Shown here: piece after piece, positions 56,088 to 64,000 of the stretch
Layout: every line of letters starts with the position of its first letter
Numbering within the stretch: position 1 is the stretch's first letter
DNA from: Nitrosomonas oligotropha
Lineage (GTDB): Bacteria > Pseudomonadota > Gammaproteobacteria > Burkholderiales > Nitrosomonadaceae
NCBI RefSeq assembly: GCF_900106555.1
Contig: NZ_FNOE01000013.1
Coordinates: forward strand, 1 to 64,000
Direction of reading: 5' to 3'
DNA length: 64,000 nucleotides
Position numbers and translations under genes: made by a program
Notes under the pieces: generated by a model
What the model saw: the letters and a program-made list of their open reading frames with translations, nothing else
Databases searched by the model: none
Told to the model about the DNA's origin: nothing

Positions 56088-57485
56088 ATGAAACTGACTT
56101 TTTTGGGTGCAGCAGGTGAAGTAACCGGCTCCAGTTATCTGATCGAAACCGGATCTGTCCGCTTTCTGGTCGATTGCGGCATGTTTCAGGGCGGGCGCGA
56201 AGCCGACAAGAAAAACCGCACGGCTTTTAAATACGATCCCAAAACCATCGATTTTGTTTTGCTGACGCATGCGCATATCGATCATTCCGGTTTATTGCCG
56301 CGGCTGAGCGCGTGGGGTTTTCGCGGCCCGGTTTATTGCACCGCGGCAACGGCGGATTTATTGCAGGTGATGTTGAAGGATAGCGCTTACATTCAGGAAA
56401 AGGAAATCGAATGGCGCAATCAGTCGCGCCGCCGCGGTCAATCCGCTCAAGAGCTGGCACCGCTGTATACCGTCACGCAGGCGGAAGCGTTGTTAAAGCA
56501 ATTGCAGCGCGTCGATTACAACGCTGAGCTTAATCCGCATCCGTCGATACGCTGTTGCTTTCGTGAAGCTGGTCATATTCTCGGTTCCGCTATCATCGAA
56601 TTGTGGGTCAAAAAACAGGCTGGCAACAAGAAAATTGTGTTCTCCGGTGATCTGGGGAAACCCGGTCATCCGATTGTGCGCGATCCGGCTTTCATCCGCC
56701 AGACTGACATCCTGCTGATAGAATCCACTTATGGCAACCGCCTGCATCGCAGCATGCCGGATACCCTCGACGAGCTTGTTTATGCCATTAACAATACACT
56801 CGTGCATAAGGGCGGCAACGTCATCATTCCGGCTTTTACCGTCGGACGCACGCAGGATTTGTTGTTTTTGCTGATTGACTTGTACCGCCAGGGCAAATTG
56901 GGTGAAATGGCCATTTATGTGGATTCGCCGATGGCACGGGCAGCGACGGAAATCACGTTGAAGCATCTGGCATTGCTCGACCCGGAAGCTTCCGATGCAC
57001 TGCATTGGATGAATCAGAATGTACAAAAACCGCGCATCCATTTTGTGCAGGATATCGAAGAATCGATGCAGCTCAATCATATGAAGCACGGCGTCATCAT
57101 TATTTCCGCCAGCGGCATGTGCGACGCTGGCCGTATCAAGCATCACCTGAAATACAACCTTAACCGCGCCGAATGCAGCATCCTGATCACCGGATTCCAA
57201 GCGGAAAGAACATTGGGCAGACGGCTTGTCGACGGCGCAAAACTCGTTAAAATTTTTGGCCAGGATATTCACGTCAAAGCGGCCATTTACACCATCGGCG
57301 GACTCTCGGCACACGCCGATCAGGCCGGTCTGCTTAATTGGCTGGGCCACTTCGAAAAAGCGCCGGAAAAGATTTTTGTGGTACACGGCGAACTCAGCAA
57401 CTCCACCGCCTTAGCCGCTGCCATTCAGCAAAAACTCAATTGGACGGCCACTATCCCGGAATATTTGTCGGCTGTTACACTGTAA
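56088..57485 (+). CDS. Metallo-beta-lactamase/beta-CASP RNA-processing exonuclease family protein
   Basis: The 465-residue protein has MKLTFLGAAGEVTGSSYLIE, the zinc motif HAHIDHSG, and the beta-CASP motifs including SPMARAATEIT and VIISASGMCDAGRI, plus the end HADQAGLLNWL. Such proteins are RNA exo/endonucleases (Ysh1/CPSF73-like) in bacteria and archaea. The ATG at 56088 is used; a GTG at 56079 is also in frame. It lies 14 bp after bioA and is probably in the same transcript. Confidence 0.87.
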   Translation: MKLTFLGAAGEVTGSSYLIETGSVRFLVDCGMFQGGREADKKNRTAFKYDPKTIDFVLLTHAHIDHSGLLPRLSAWGFRGPVYCTAATADLLQVMLKDSAYIQEKEIEWRNQSRRRGQSAQELAPLYTVTQAEALLKQLQRVDYNAELNPHPSIRCCFREAGHILGSAIIELWVKKQAGNKKIVFSGDLGKPGHPIVRDPAFIRQTDILLIESTYGNRLHRSMPDTLDELVYAINNTLVHKGGNVIIPAFTVGRTQDLLFLLIDLYRQGKLGEMAIYVDSPMARAATEITLKHLALLDPEASDALHWMNQNVQKPRIHFVQDIEESMQLNHMKHGVIIISASGMCDAGRIKHHLKYNLNRAECSILITGFQAERTLGRRLVDGAKLVKIFGQDIHVKAAIYTIGGLSAHADQAGLLNWLGHFEKAPEKIFVVHGELSNSTALAAAIQQKLNWTATIPEYLSAVTL

Positions 57486-57783
57486 ATTCACTCTACCGGG
57501 TACAGTTCTGCACCGTCCCAGCGGACTCAATCCATTGAGGAAAAGAACGATACGCAGCGCGTGGTGAACACCACACACGCCCCGTCCATGAACGATTAAC
57601 CACCCAAAATGAAAGATTGTTTGCCATTCAGTCCTTAAAACAAGTCATTTTTTTAAATTTCTTGTAATCTTTTGCACGTAATATCAATGCTTAATGACAT
57701 TTGTCCCGGTTAAAGTATGGCTTGAAAATCGCGAGGCGTTATAATACCGGTTAATAACTGAGTAAACTACTAAACATTATCCT
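57486..57783 (+). promoter_or_regulatory. Promoter region of ovoA
   Basis: The 298-bp gap holds an imperfect hairpin near 57560-57585 and a TATAAT hexamer at 57740-57745, 38 bp upstream of ovoA, that could be its -10; a matching -35 is not evident. No gene or repeat was seen. Confidence 0.4.
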
Positions 57784-59898
57784 ATGCAACAAACCTTATT
57801 CCAAAGAACACCTCTGCTGGATGGTGACGATATCACCGCAAAACGCGCGGAAATCCGCGCTTATTTTCATGCTACACTGGATCGTTATGAGCAGCTTTTT
57901 GAAACGCTGCGCAGTGACGAAGCCTACTATAAAAAACCGATCTCACTGCGTCACCCGCTGATCTTTTATCTCGGCCATACCGCCACATTTTTCGTCAACA
58001 AGTTGATTCTTGCCGGATTGATCGCCGAACGCATCAATCCCCGGCTGGAATCCATTTTTGCCGTCGGTGTCGACGAAATGAGCTGGGACGATCTCGACAG
58101 CACGCACTACGATTGGCCGACCGTCGACGAAGTGCGCGCGTACCGCAAAACCATGCGCGCCATGGTCGACAAGCTGATTGCAACGATGCCGCTGGCATTG
58201 CCGATCACTTGGGAAAGCTCGTGGTGGCCGATTGTGATGGGGATTGAGCATGAACGCATCCACCTGGAAACATCGTCGGTACTGATCCGCCAGCACGCGC
58301 TGCATTTCGTGCAACCGCACCCGGATTGGCAACCCTGCCGCACATCCGGCGCAGCGCCGCAGAATGCTTTAATTAATGTTGCCGCCGGAACGGTTACGCT
58401 GCATAAAACCAGAACCAATCATCAGCACTACGGCTGGGATAACGAATACGGCTTGCACAGCGCCGAAATCGCCGCTTTTCAAGCCAGCAAATACTTGGTC
58501 AGCAATCAGGAATTCCTGGCGTTTGTCGAGGCTGGCGGTTATCGCACCGGCAGTTACTGGCCGGAAGAAGGCCGTTCGTGGCGGCAGTTCACACAAGCCG
58601 AGCATCCGACGTTTTGGGTCAAAAAAGGTAGCGACTGGTATCTGCGCTTGATGACCGAAGAAGTACCGATGCCGTGGGATTGGCCGGTTGAAGTCAATTA
58701 TCACGAAGCCAAAGCGTTCTGTAACTGGAAGGCCGAAACGACCAAGCAACCGGTACGGCTGCCGACCGAGGACGAATGGTATCGGCTGTACGATACCGCG
58801 CAATTATCCGAAGTACCGCCGGACGCAAAAGCCAGCGGCAATCTGCATCTGGATTACTATGCATCGAGCTGTCCGGTCACCGAATTCGCGCAAGGCGAGT
58901 TTTTCGACATCACCGGTAACGTCTGGCAATGGACCGAAACACCGACCTACCCGTTCGAGGGATTCGACGTGCATCCGCTGTACGACGACTTCACCACGCC
59001 GACGTTCGATAATCAGCATAATTTGATCAAAGGCGGTTCGTGGATTGCCTGTGGCAACGAATCGATCCGCAGTTCGCGCTACGCCTTCCGCCGCCATTTC
59101 TTCCAACACGCCGGTTTCCGCTATGTCGTGTCGGATGCACCGGCCACGCTGCCGAGTTCCAACTACGAAACCGATAAAATGCTGTCGGAATACGCAGAGT
59201 TTCATTACGGCGATACGTATTTTGACGTACCCAATTTCTCCAAGGCACTGGCGGAAATCGCCATCGCCGCGATGGGCAATCGGCCTAAACATACCGCGCT
59301 CGACTTGGGCTGTGCCTCCGGCCGCTCGACTTTCGAGCTGGCCACCGTGTTCGATCACGTCACCGGTATCGACTTTTCCGCGCGTTTCATCGGCCAAGGC
59401 GTACAACTCGCACAGCAAGGTATTTTGCGCTATACGCTGACCGACGAAGGCGAGCTGGTGTCGTACAAGGAACGCACGCTGACCGGCCTGGGTTTGAATC
59501 ACGTCAAACACAAAGTGGAATTTTTCCAAGGCGATGCCTGTAATCTGAAATCCATTTTTACCGGTTACGACCTGATTCTGGCCGCCAACCTGATCGACCG
59601 TTTGTACGATCCGGCCAAGTTACTCACTGGCATCCATACGCGCATTAACAGCGGCGGTTTGCTGATGATCACGTCGCCGTATACCTGGCTCACCGAACAT
59701 ACCAAGAAAGAAGCGTGGATCGGCGGGTTCAAGCGCGACGGTGAGAATTTCACCACGCTCGACGGTCTGAAAGAAATGCTCAGCCCGCATTTCCGCCTGG
59801 TTCAAGGCCCGCAAGCCGTGCCGTTCGTGATCCGCGAAACCAAACGCAAATTCCAGCACACGCTGGCGGAAGTCACCATTTGGGAGAAAATTTCTTGA
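57784..59898 (+). CDS. ovoA: 5-histidylcysteine sulfoxide synthase with methyltransferase domain (OvoA)
   Basis: OvoA makes the first step of ovothiol: it joins cysteine to histidine at C5 using iron and oxygen, and its methyltransferase domain then methylates the product. The 704-residue protein has an N-terminal DinB-like iron-binding domain (His65 in YLGHTATF, H156 and H160 in EHERIHLE), a formylglycine-enzyme-like domain (about 190-440: GWDNEYGLHSAEIAAF, SKYLVSNQEFLAFVEAGGY, GGSWIACGNES) and a C-terminal SAM methyltransferase (ALDLGCASGRST). The fusion to methyltransferase separates OvoA from EgtB. It is followed by the lyase gene ovoB with a short overlap. Confidence 0.93.
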   Translation: MQQTLFQRTPLLDGDDITAKRAEIRAYFHATLDRYEQLFETLRSDEAYYKKPISLRHPLIFYLGHTATFFVNKLILAGLIAERINPRLESIFAVGVDEMSWDDLDSTHYDWPTVDEVRAYRKTMRAMVDKLIATMPLALPITWESSWWPIVMGIEHERIHLETSSVLIRQHALHFVQPHPDWQPCRTSGAAPQNALINVAAGTVTLHKTRTNHQHYGWDNEYGLHSAEIAAFQASKYLVSNQEFLAFVEAGGYRTGSYWPEEGRSWRQFTQAEHPTFWVKKGSDWYLRLMTEEVPMPWDWPVEVNYHEAKAFCNWKAETTKQPVRLPTEDEWYRLYDTAQLSEVPPDAKASGNLHLDYYASSCPVTEFAQGEFFDITGNVWQWTETPTYPFEGFDVHPLYDDFTTPTFDNQHNLIKGGSWIACGNESIRSSRYAFRRHFFQHAGFRYVVSDAPATLPSSNYETDKMLSEYAEFHYGDTYFDVPNFSKALAEIAIAAMGNRPKHTALDLGCASGRSTFELATVFDHVTGIDFSARFIGQGVQLAQQGILRYTLTDEGELVSYKERTLTGLGLNHVKHKVEFFQGDACNLKSIFTGYDLILAANLIDRLYDPAKLLTGIHTRINSGGLLMITSPYTWLTEHTKKEAWIGGFKRDGENFTTLDGLKEMLSPHFRLVQGPQAVPFVIRETKRKFQHTLAEVTIWEKIS

Positions 59899-61064
59899 GC
59901 GATGCGTTCGATTTCGACCGGGAAATCAATCGCGAAGGAACGCACAGTGTCAAATACGATGGACGGCAAGCCATGTTCGGTAAAGCCGATGTCATCCCGG
60001 CGTGGGTGGCGGACATGGATTTCGCCGCCCCGCCTGCGGTTACGCAAGCGCTAACCGAGCGCGCACAACACCCGATCTACGGTTACACCGTATTTCCCGA
60101 TAGCCTGTATGACGCGCTGATCAGCTGGCTGCAACGGCGGCACGGCTGGACGGCACAACGCGACTGGATCGTGATGTGCCCCGGCGTGGTGCCGTCGATC
60201 AACGCCGCCGTGATGGCGTTCACGCAACCCGGCGAAGCCGTCATCGTCCAACCGCCGGTGTATTTCCCGTTCTTCTCCGCCGTCACGCAAACCGGCCGCA
60301 AGCTGATCCAAAACCCGCTGCGCATAGAAAATGGCCGTTACACCATCGACTTCGATCACCTGGAACGGTGCGCCAAGGAAGCCAAGCTGCTGTTGCTGTG
60401 CTCGCCGCACAACCCGGTCGGACGCGTGTGGTCGCCGCAAGAATTGCAGCAACTACAGCAAATCGCCACCCGCCACAACCTGATCGTGTTTTCCGACGAA
60501 ATCCACCATGATCTGATCTACCCCGGCCACCGGCATCACGTGCTGGCCGCCATCGCCAATAACAACAACAACCTGATCACCGCCGTCGCGCCGAGCAAAA
60601 CCTTCAACATCCCCGGCCTGAATTTATCCGCGCTGATCATCCCCGATAAAACCGTGCGCAACACTGTCACGCAAATCTTCAGCCAATTCCACGTCAGCGC
60701 TTCCAACCCGTTCAGCGTCGCCGCTTTCGAAGCTGCCTACCGTGATGGCGAAGCCTGGCTCACCGCATTGCTGGATTATCTGCAAGACACCCGTACCAGC
60801 ATCGAACACTTCGTCTCGGAACATTTGCCGGACATGCGCGTGATCCCAGCCGAAGGCACCTACCTGCTCTGGCTCGACTGCCGCGAATGGCACATGACCG
60901 ACGCGCAACTGAAATACTTTTTTATTCACGAAGCCGGCGTCGGCCTGAATCCGGGCGTGCAATTCGGCCAGGAAGGCAGCGGGTTTATGCGGTTGAATAT
61001 TGGGGCACCGAGACAGACGGTTTTGGGGGTGTTGGAAAGGATCAAACGAGCTAGGTACGGATAA
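59895..61064 (+). CDS. ovoB: PLP-dependent sulfoxide lyase, OvoB-like (MalY/PatB family)
   Basis: The 389-residue protein is a fold-type I PLP enzyme of the MalY/PatB type, with DVIPAWVADMDFAAPPAV near the start and the PLP lysine in APSKTFNIPGL. In the ovothiol pathway OvoB cleaves the sulfoxide made by OvoA to release 5-thiohistidine. The location directly after ovoA makes this role likely; cystathionine beta-lyase is the alternative. The TTG at 59895 overlaps the ovoA stop and has GGGAG 8 nt upstream; a TTG at 59880 is also in frame. A diverged copy of the gene's end lies at 62287. Confidence 0.88.
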   Translation: MSDAFDFDREINREGTHSVKYDGRQAMFGKADVIPAWVADMDFAAPPAVTQALTERAQHPIYGYTVFPDSLYDALISWLQRRHGWTAQRDWIVMCPGVVPSINAAVMAFTQPGEAVIVQPPVYFPFFSAVTQTGRKLIQNPLRIENGRYTIDFDHLERCAKEAKLLLLCSPHNPVGRVWSPQELQQLQQIATRHNLIVFSDEIHHDLIYPGHRHHVLAAIANNNNNLITAVAPSKTFNIPGLNLSALIIPDKTVRNTVTQIFSQFHVSASNPFSVAAFEAAYRDGEAWLTALLDYLQDTRTSIEHFVSEHLPDMRVIPAEGTYLLWLDCREWHMTDAQLKYFFIHEAGVGLNPGVQFGQEGSGFMRLNIGAPRQTVLGVLERIKRARYG

Positions 61065-61235
61065 TGTGCTCAGTAGCGAGCTTGCGAAACTAAACAAGTT
61101 TGGCATGATGATAACTAGGCAGTTAAATTTGGCAAATATATTCATAAAGAAGGAAATACAATGGACATCACCGTATTCGATTTCATTAATGACGTAATTG
61201 ATTGCGTCATTTCGAACGTCTAATTCTAGTTAGAT
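60918..61235 (+). repeat. Upstream copy of a ~315-bp duplicated block (ovoB end plus flank)
   Basis: From the codons for FFIHEAGVGLNPG to about 61235 this segment matches 62287-62597 with an offset of 1362-1369 bp. The ovoB part is gap-free and about 78 percent identical by eye; the flank keeps islands such as TTTGGCATGATGA (61099/62467), GATTTCATT (61179/62541) and TTGCG(T/A)CATTT (61202/62564). Confidence 0.8.
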
Positions 61236-61246
61236 ACCCAACTCCC

Positions 61247-62227
61247 ATGGCTCGCTCCGTTTTTTACTCTTGGCAAAGCGACTCTCCCGCAAAGGTCAAT
61301 AGATACTTGATCCGAGACTGTCTCACTCAAGCCCTTAAGAGGCTAAATCGAGATGCGGATATGGATGAGGCCATTCGTCTCGATCACGATACAGCGGACA
61401 TTCCTGGTACGCCAGACATCGCCAACACCATATTTAGCAAGATTCGCGAAACCGGTGTCTTTGTCGCGGACTTAACACTTTTGTCACAAGCATCCACAGG
61501 AAAGAAATCACCAAACCCAAACGTACTAGTTGAGCTTGGCTATGCATTTAGCGCAATCAACGACTCAAAAGTCATTTCCGTGATGAACACGGCATTTGGG
61601 CAACCGAGTGATTTGCCGTTCGACCTGTCCCACAAACGCTGGCCAATTCAATACTGCCTATTGGAATCAGAAGCAGAAGACAAAACAAAGGTCTCCGATA
61701 TAAAGAAGACTTTGACTGACCAACTCTACACCGCAATTCGGCTTGTACTAGAAGCGACGCCGCAAATGTCGTCGACTCCACCGAAACTTACTGGCGCGCC
61801 ATCGTTAAGCTACATCGAGCATATAATTCAAGACTGCGACCCTCAAGAGGAATGGGAAAAGGTATCAACTGAGATATCGTCAATCGCAGTCAACAAGCGA
61901 GATGTCAATTTGAGATTGGTCATGAACTATCTGGATGAAGGAAAACAGTGCGACGACTTCCAAGAAGACTGGGCGAATCGACATCCAGATCGCCATGCCA
62001 CTGGCTATTGGTGCGACACTTACTATGGTTCCACCCATGTCGCTAGAAACATTTTGGTTTCCGTGGATGGTGGTCGAGCTATGTTGCCGCTTCCGCGACA
62101 ACGCGGAATCGATGGAAAGATTACAGAAGTACTGCCGTTCGACTACCGAATCGCACAGATATTCGATTCTCTTGGTAGCCTCGACGAATATATGGCCCGT
62201 TCAAGACTATCACTGGCATTCTCATGA
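61247..62227 (+). CDS. TIR-like protein, possible NADase effector
   Basis: The 326-residue protein opens with ARSVFYSWQSDSPAKVNRYLI (split at residue 20 here) and has ETGVFVADLTLLS and NPNVLVELGYA (Glu96), a pattern of TIR-like/nucleoside-hydrolase folds where the Glu is the catalytic residue. Similar proteins occur in bacterial defence systems. The C-terminal half (about 165-326) has no domain I recognise, with Cys/His pairs (CDDFQEDW, YWCDTYYGS). ATG 61247 is chosen because the conserved domain begins there; an upstream start at 61202 lies in the duplicated block. The gene lies between two diverged copies of the ovoB end, so it is likely acquired. Confidence 0.65.
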   Translation: MARSVFYSWQSDSPAKVNRYLIRDCLTQALKRLNRDADMDEAIRLDHDTADIPGTPDIANTIFSKIRETGVFVADLTLLSQASTGKKSPNPNVLVELGYAFSAINDSKVISVMNTAFGQPSDLPFDLSHKRWPIQYCLLESEAEDKTKVSDIKKTLTDQLYTAIRLVLEATPQMSSTPPKLTGAPSLSYIEHIIQDCDPQEEWEKVSTEISSIAVNKRDVNLRLVMNYLDEGKQCDDFQEDWANRHPDRHATGYWCDTYYGSTHVARNILVSVDGGRAMLPLPRQRGIDGKITEVLPFDYRIAQIFDSLGSLDEYMARSRLSLAFS

Positions 62228-62232
62228 GCTCG

Positions 62233-62275
62233 TAGGTTGGAGTGAGGAACGAACCCCAACATCAGCAAAATCACC
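62233..62275 (+). repeat. Dispersed hairpin repeat, copy A
   Basis: The sequence from TAGGTTGGAGTGAGG at 62233 through CCCCAAC at 62260 forms an imperfect hairpin (GTTGG/CCAAC) and continues with CAAAATCACCAAC. It lies just after the TIR-like gene and matches copy B at 63345, suggesting a shared cassette end. Confidence 0.6.
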
Positions 62276-62286
62276 AACTATTGAGC

Positions 62287-62413
62287 TTCTTCATCCACCA
62301 AGCCGGTGTCGGCCTGAATCCCGGTGTGCAATTTGGAACTAAGGGCAGCGGTTTTATATGACTGAATATTAGGGCGCCGAGACAGATCGTTTTGCGGGTC
62401 TTGGAAAAAATCA
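62287..62413 (+). pseudogene. Decayed fragment of an ovoB-like gene
   Basis: The frame from 62287 reads FFIHQAGVGLNPGVQFG and matches ovoB from 60918, then hits TGA at 62359 in place of an Arg codon. Of the first 16 codons, eight differ by a single base and seven of those changes are at third positions, so this copy came from a functional homologue that diverged before it decayed, not from a recent duplication. Confidence 0.85.
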
Positions 62414-62597
62414 GATTGGCTATACATCAATGGTGTTACGTTCCCAAACTTGGAGAACGAAATAAATTTGGCATGATGACAAAGCTGAATGGGTCAATTA
62501 GTTGGCAGTAAAAGAAAGCGCCATAAACCGTCATATTTTAGATTTCATTTATGACGTATTATATTGCGACATTTTGAACGGGCGATTTTAATCATAG
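62287..62597 (+). repeat. Downstream copy of the duplicated block
   Basis: This is the second, more decayed copy of the segment at 60918-61235. It lies between the TIR-like gene and the zinc-ribbon/RDD gene, so each of the two accessory genes is preceded by one copy. Confidence 0.8.
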
Positions 62598-62620
62598 CAT
62601 TGGAGCAAAGGGAAAATTCG

Positions 62621-63334
62621 ATGTTTTGTACGCAATGTGGCAAGGAAATAATAGATGATGCGAAATTCTGCGGACATTGCGGAGCGCCTCTGGAAGCCAC
62701 GGATCAGAAAACGCTGCAAGAACCCAATGTAGTTTTATCCACTACCTCGCCCATGCCAATACAGGCTGCCGCTTCTGTTGCCCAAATTCGCCCGTGGGTT
62801 CGATACTGGGCGCGTATGTTCGACCTCTACTTGATCTCCATCGTCAGTGGCATAGCCATCAGCATCCTCTATCCAGACGCGTTCAGCGAGCAGACTAGTG
62901 ATCAATTTGATCAATTGTTCGGGCTTGCCGTATTTTTTGCTTGGGTGTTCATCGAATCGTTATTCCTTTCTACAACAGGTACAACGCCCGGCAAGTGGCT
63001 TTTCAAAATCCGCCTTATTCCACTTTCAGGAGAGACAGCGGATTATTCAACTGCTTTCTCAAGAAGCTTTAAGGTTTGGTGGCTCGGTTTTGGTATTGGA
63101 TTTCCACTCGTCAGCTTCATCACGCTTTTAGTGTCGTATAACAAATTGACAAAGAACGGCATAACCCGTTGGGACAGAGATAGTGGATTCACTGTTACGC
63201 ATGAGCGGATTGGCCCGCTACGGGTGATTTTTGCTATCGCTTTCTTTGTTAGCTTTTTGCTTCTTGCCGCCATCGGAAACACAATCGATATCGAACAAAT
63301 AATTCCAGTTGACTCTACTGCGTTGCATGTTTGA
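62621..63334 (+). CDS. Zinc-ribbon plus RDD-family membrane protein
   Basis: The 237-residue protein has an N-terminal zinc ribbon (C3, C6, C17, C20 in MFCTQCGKE and FCGHCGAP) and an RDD-type membrane domain (RYWARMFDLYLISI, TTGTTPGKWLFKIRLI) with three or four TM helices. RDD proteins may be transporters or sensors; the ribbon may bind metal or another protein. AGGGA lies 9 nt upstream of ATG 62621; an upstream start at 62564 is within the duplicated block. Confidence 0.78.
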   Translation: MFCTQCGKEIIDDAKFCGHCGAPLEATDQKTLQEPNVVLSTTSPMPIQAAASVAQIRPWVRYWARMFDLYLISIVSGIAISILYPDAFSEQTSDQFDQLFGLAVFFAWVFIESLFLSTTGTTPGKWLFKIRLIPLSGETADYSTAFSRSFKVWWLGFGIGFPLVSFITLLVSYNKLTKNGITRWDRDSGFTVTHERIGPLRVIFAIAFFVSFLLLAAIGNTIDIEQIIPVDSTALHV

Positions 63335-63625
63335 GCTTTGCTGTTAGGTTGGAGTGAGGTACGAACCTCAACAATAACTCAGCATCGGCGAAACCGCCAA
63401 CCGTTGGGTTTCATTTGATCCAACCCATCACCTACGGGCTAAACTCCCGTCCGGAAAACAAGACTCCGTTGCTTTTCCACTGAACACTTCTTCAAGGTTT
63501 CTCATGCAACAACTTTAAATCGTATCCGGGATTATTGACCATTACATCTTTTCCCGCAGGTTCACGATGTGTTCATCTGGATTGAGGCATAGTTCTCGCA
63601 TCAGTCTACGAAGCGAGGTGTCGTC
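63335..63625 (+). other. Intergenic repeat-bearing region
   Basis: This 290-bp gap starts with hairpin repeat copy B (63345-63372) and then CGAAACCGCCAAC (63389-63401), which recurs exactly at the window end (63988-64000). The rest, to the lipoprotein ATG, shows no gene; GAGGTGTCGTC just before 63626 is its ribosome-binding region. Confidence 0.5.
63345..63401 (+). repeat. Dispersed hairpin repeat, copy B
   Basis: TAGGTTGGAGTGAGG at 63345 with CCTCAAC to 63372 matches copy A at 62233. The two hairpin arms differ from copy A but still pair with a bulge, a sign of compensating change. It lies just after the zinc-ribbon/RDD gene. Confidence 0.6.
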
Positions 63626-63889
63626 ATGAACATCAAATGTCCGGTCTGGAAATTGAGTGTTATGGTTGGTGTTGTTGTCATCATGTCGGGTTGTGTGTCT
63701 TTCGAGGAACAACGGCGAAGCATGGTCAACTATTGCTACAAACTGGGTTTCAAATATGATTCACCGAAATTCTCAGACTGTATTGCGCAATTGGAACAAC
63801 AAATTGGTCTTTCGCAACAATGTGCCGGAGCATTTCGTTATGGTGTTCCTAATACCTGTGGTAGTTGCATGTCCCAAAGACTGCGTTGA
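63626..63889 (+). CDS. Small lipoprotein
   Basis: The 87-residue protein has a signal peptide with lipobox VIMSGC (Cys at about residue 23) and then a short body with six Cys (YCYKLG, DCIAQLE, QCAGAF, TCGSCMS) that may form disulfides. GAGGTG lies 6 nt upstream of the ATG. It is a probable envelope protein of unknown function. Confidence 0.75.
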   Translation: MNIKCPVWKLSVMVGVVVIMSGCVSFEEQRRSMVNYCYKLGFKYDSPKFSDCIAQLEQQIGLSQQCAGAFRYGVPNTCGSCMSQRLR

Positions 63890-64000
63890 ATGAGGTGTCC
63901 GGAATGCAATAAAACCATCGCGATCCTTGATCTGTGACGAACCATGGCATATTCATTCAAAGCCCGCAGGTTAGACACCAACACCAACGAAACCGCCAAC
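63890..64000 (+). other. Right edge, third repeat trace
   Basis: After the lipoprotein the sequence has no gene and ends with GGTTAGACACCAAC and CGAAACCGCCAAC, the second a 13-base exact match to 63389-63401. The accessory zone therefore continues beyond the window. Confidence 0.5.

Noticed and set aside
56493-57386. Long minus-strand frame opposite the beta-CASP gene (297 residues)
   Set aside because: It mirrors the strongly conserved zinc-enzyme gene and has no recognisable domain.
57721-57745. Full sigma-70 promoter for ovoA
   Set aside because: TATAAT is good, but the only TTGAAA lies 12 bases away, too close for a -35; only the -10 is reported.
61202-61246. Upstream start for the TIR-like gene (MRHFER)
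   Set aside because: The same start occurs at 62564 in the duplicated block, in front of an unrelated protein; it is flank, and the family domain begins at 61247.
61064-64000. Integron attC sites at the hairpin repeats
   Set aside because: The core sites GTTRRRY and RYYYAAC in correct spacing were not found, and no integrase gene is visible.

Overview
The window looks like a chromosomal stretch of a Gram-negative betaproteobacterium, most likely a Nitrosomonas-type ammonia oxidiser. That placement is inference from gene content and protein style (PEP-CTERM protein, diheme peroxidase-like protein, ornithine-lipid acyltransferase, ovothiol genes, many c-di-GMP proteins). No ammonia-oxidation gene or rRNA lies in the window to prove it. 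I saw no tRNA, rRNA or CRISPR array.

Layout. 1-5.7 kb: the edge of an insertion sequence, then a metal block: nikR and a TonB receptor on the minus strand, facing a three-gene metal ABC transporter, with a candidate NikR operator between them. 5.8-13.4 kb: a receiver/GGDEF protein, an OlsF-like bifunctional acyltransferase, a vapBC toxin-antitoxin pair, a peptidase/hydrolase pair and an LpxH-like/patatin pair. 13.7-21.5 kb: a 1394-residue protein with ten bacterial Ig-like repeats, a TPR-acetyltransferase fusion, a glycosyltransferase and a lipid kinase.

21.9-26.3 kb holds the most interesting system: a periplasmic type-1 binding protein, a Cache domain fused to a pentameric ligand-gated ion channel (relative of GLIC and animal Cys-loop receptors), and a membrane protein of unknown function, in one tight operon. 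26-43 kb: an FtsH paralogue, a FadL-like porin, a large GGDEF/EAL protein, a periplasmic carbonic anhydrase with a small Ser-rich secreted protein, small membrane proteins, a Rieske oxygenase, a lipoprotein, priA and an oxidoreductase.

44-49.4 kb: grpE-dnaK-dnaJ under a clear sigma-32 promoter, then purB. 49.6-53.2 kb: a candidate c-di-GMP-I riboswitch ahead of a PEP-CTERM exosortase substrate, followed by a diheme peroxidase-like protein. 53.2-61.1 kb: DUF3422, bioA, a beta-CASP nuclease and the ovothiol pair ovoA-ovoB. 61.1-64 kb is an accessory zone: a TIR-like protein, a zinc-ribbon/RDD protein and a small lipoprotein. It is flanked by diverged copies of the ovoB 3' end plus flank and by short dispersed hairpin repeats, which points to recombination-driven gene gain.

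Genes appear to work together in nickel/metal uptake, c-di-GMP-controlled surface proteins, envelope lipid remodelling, protein quality control, thiol antioxidant synthesis and ligand sensing through the channel operon.
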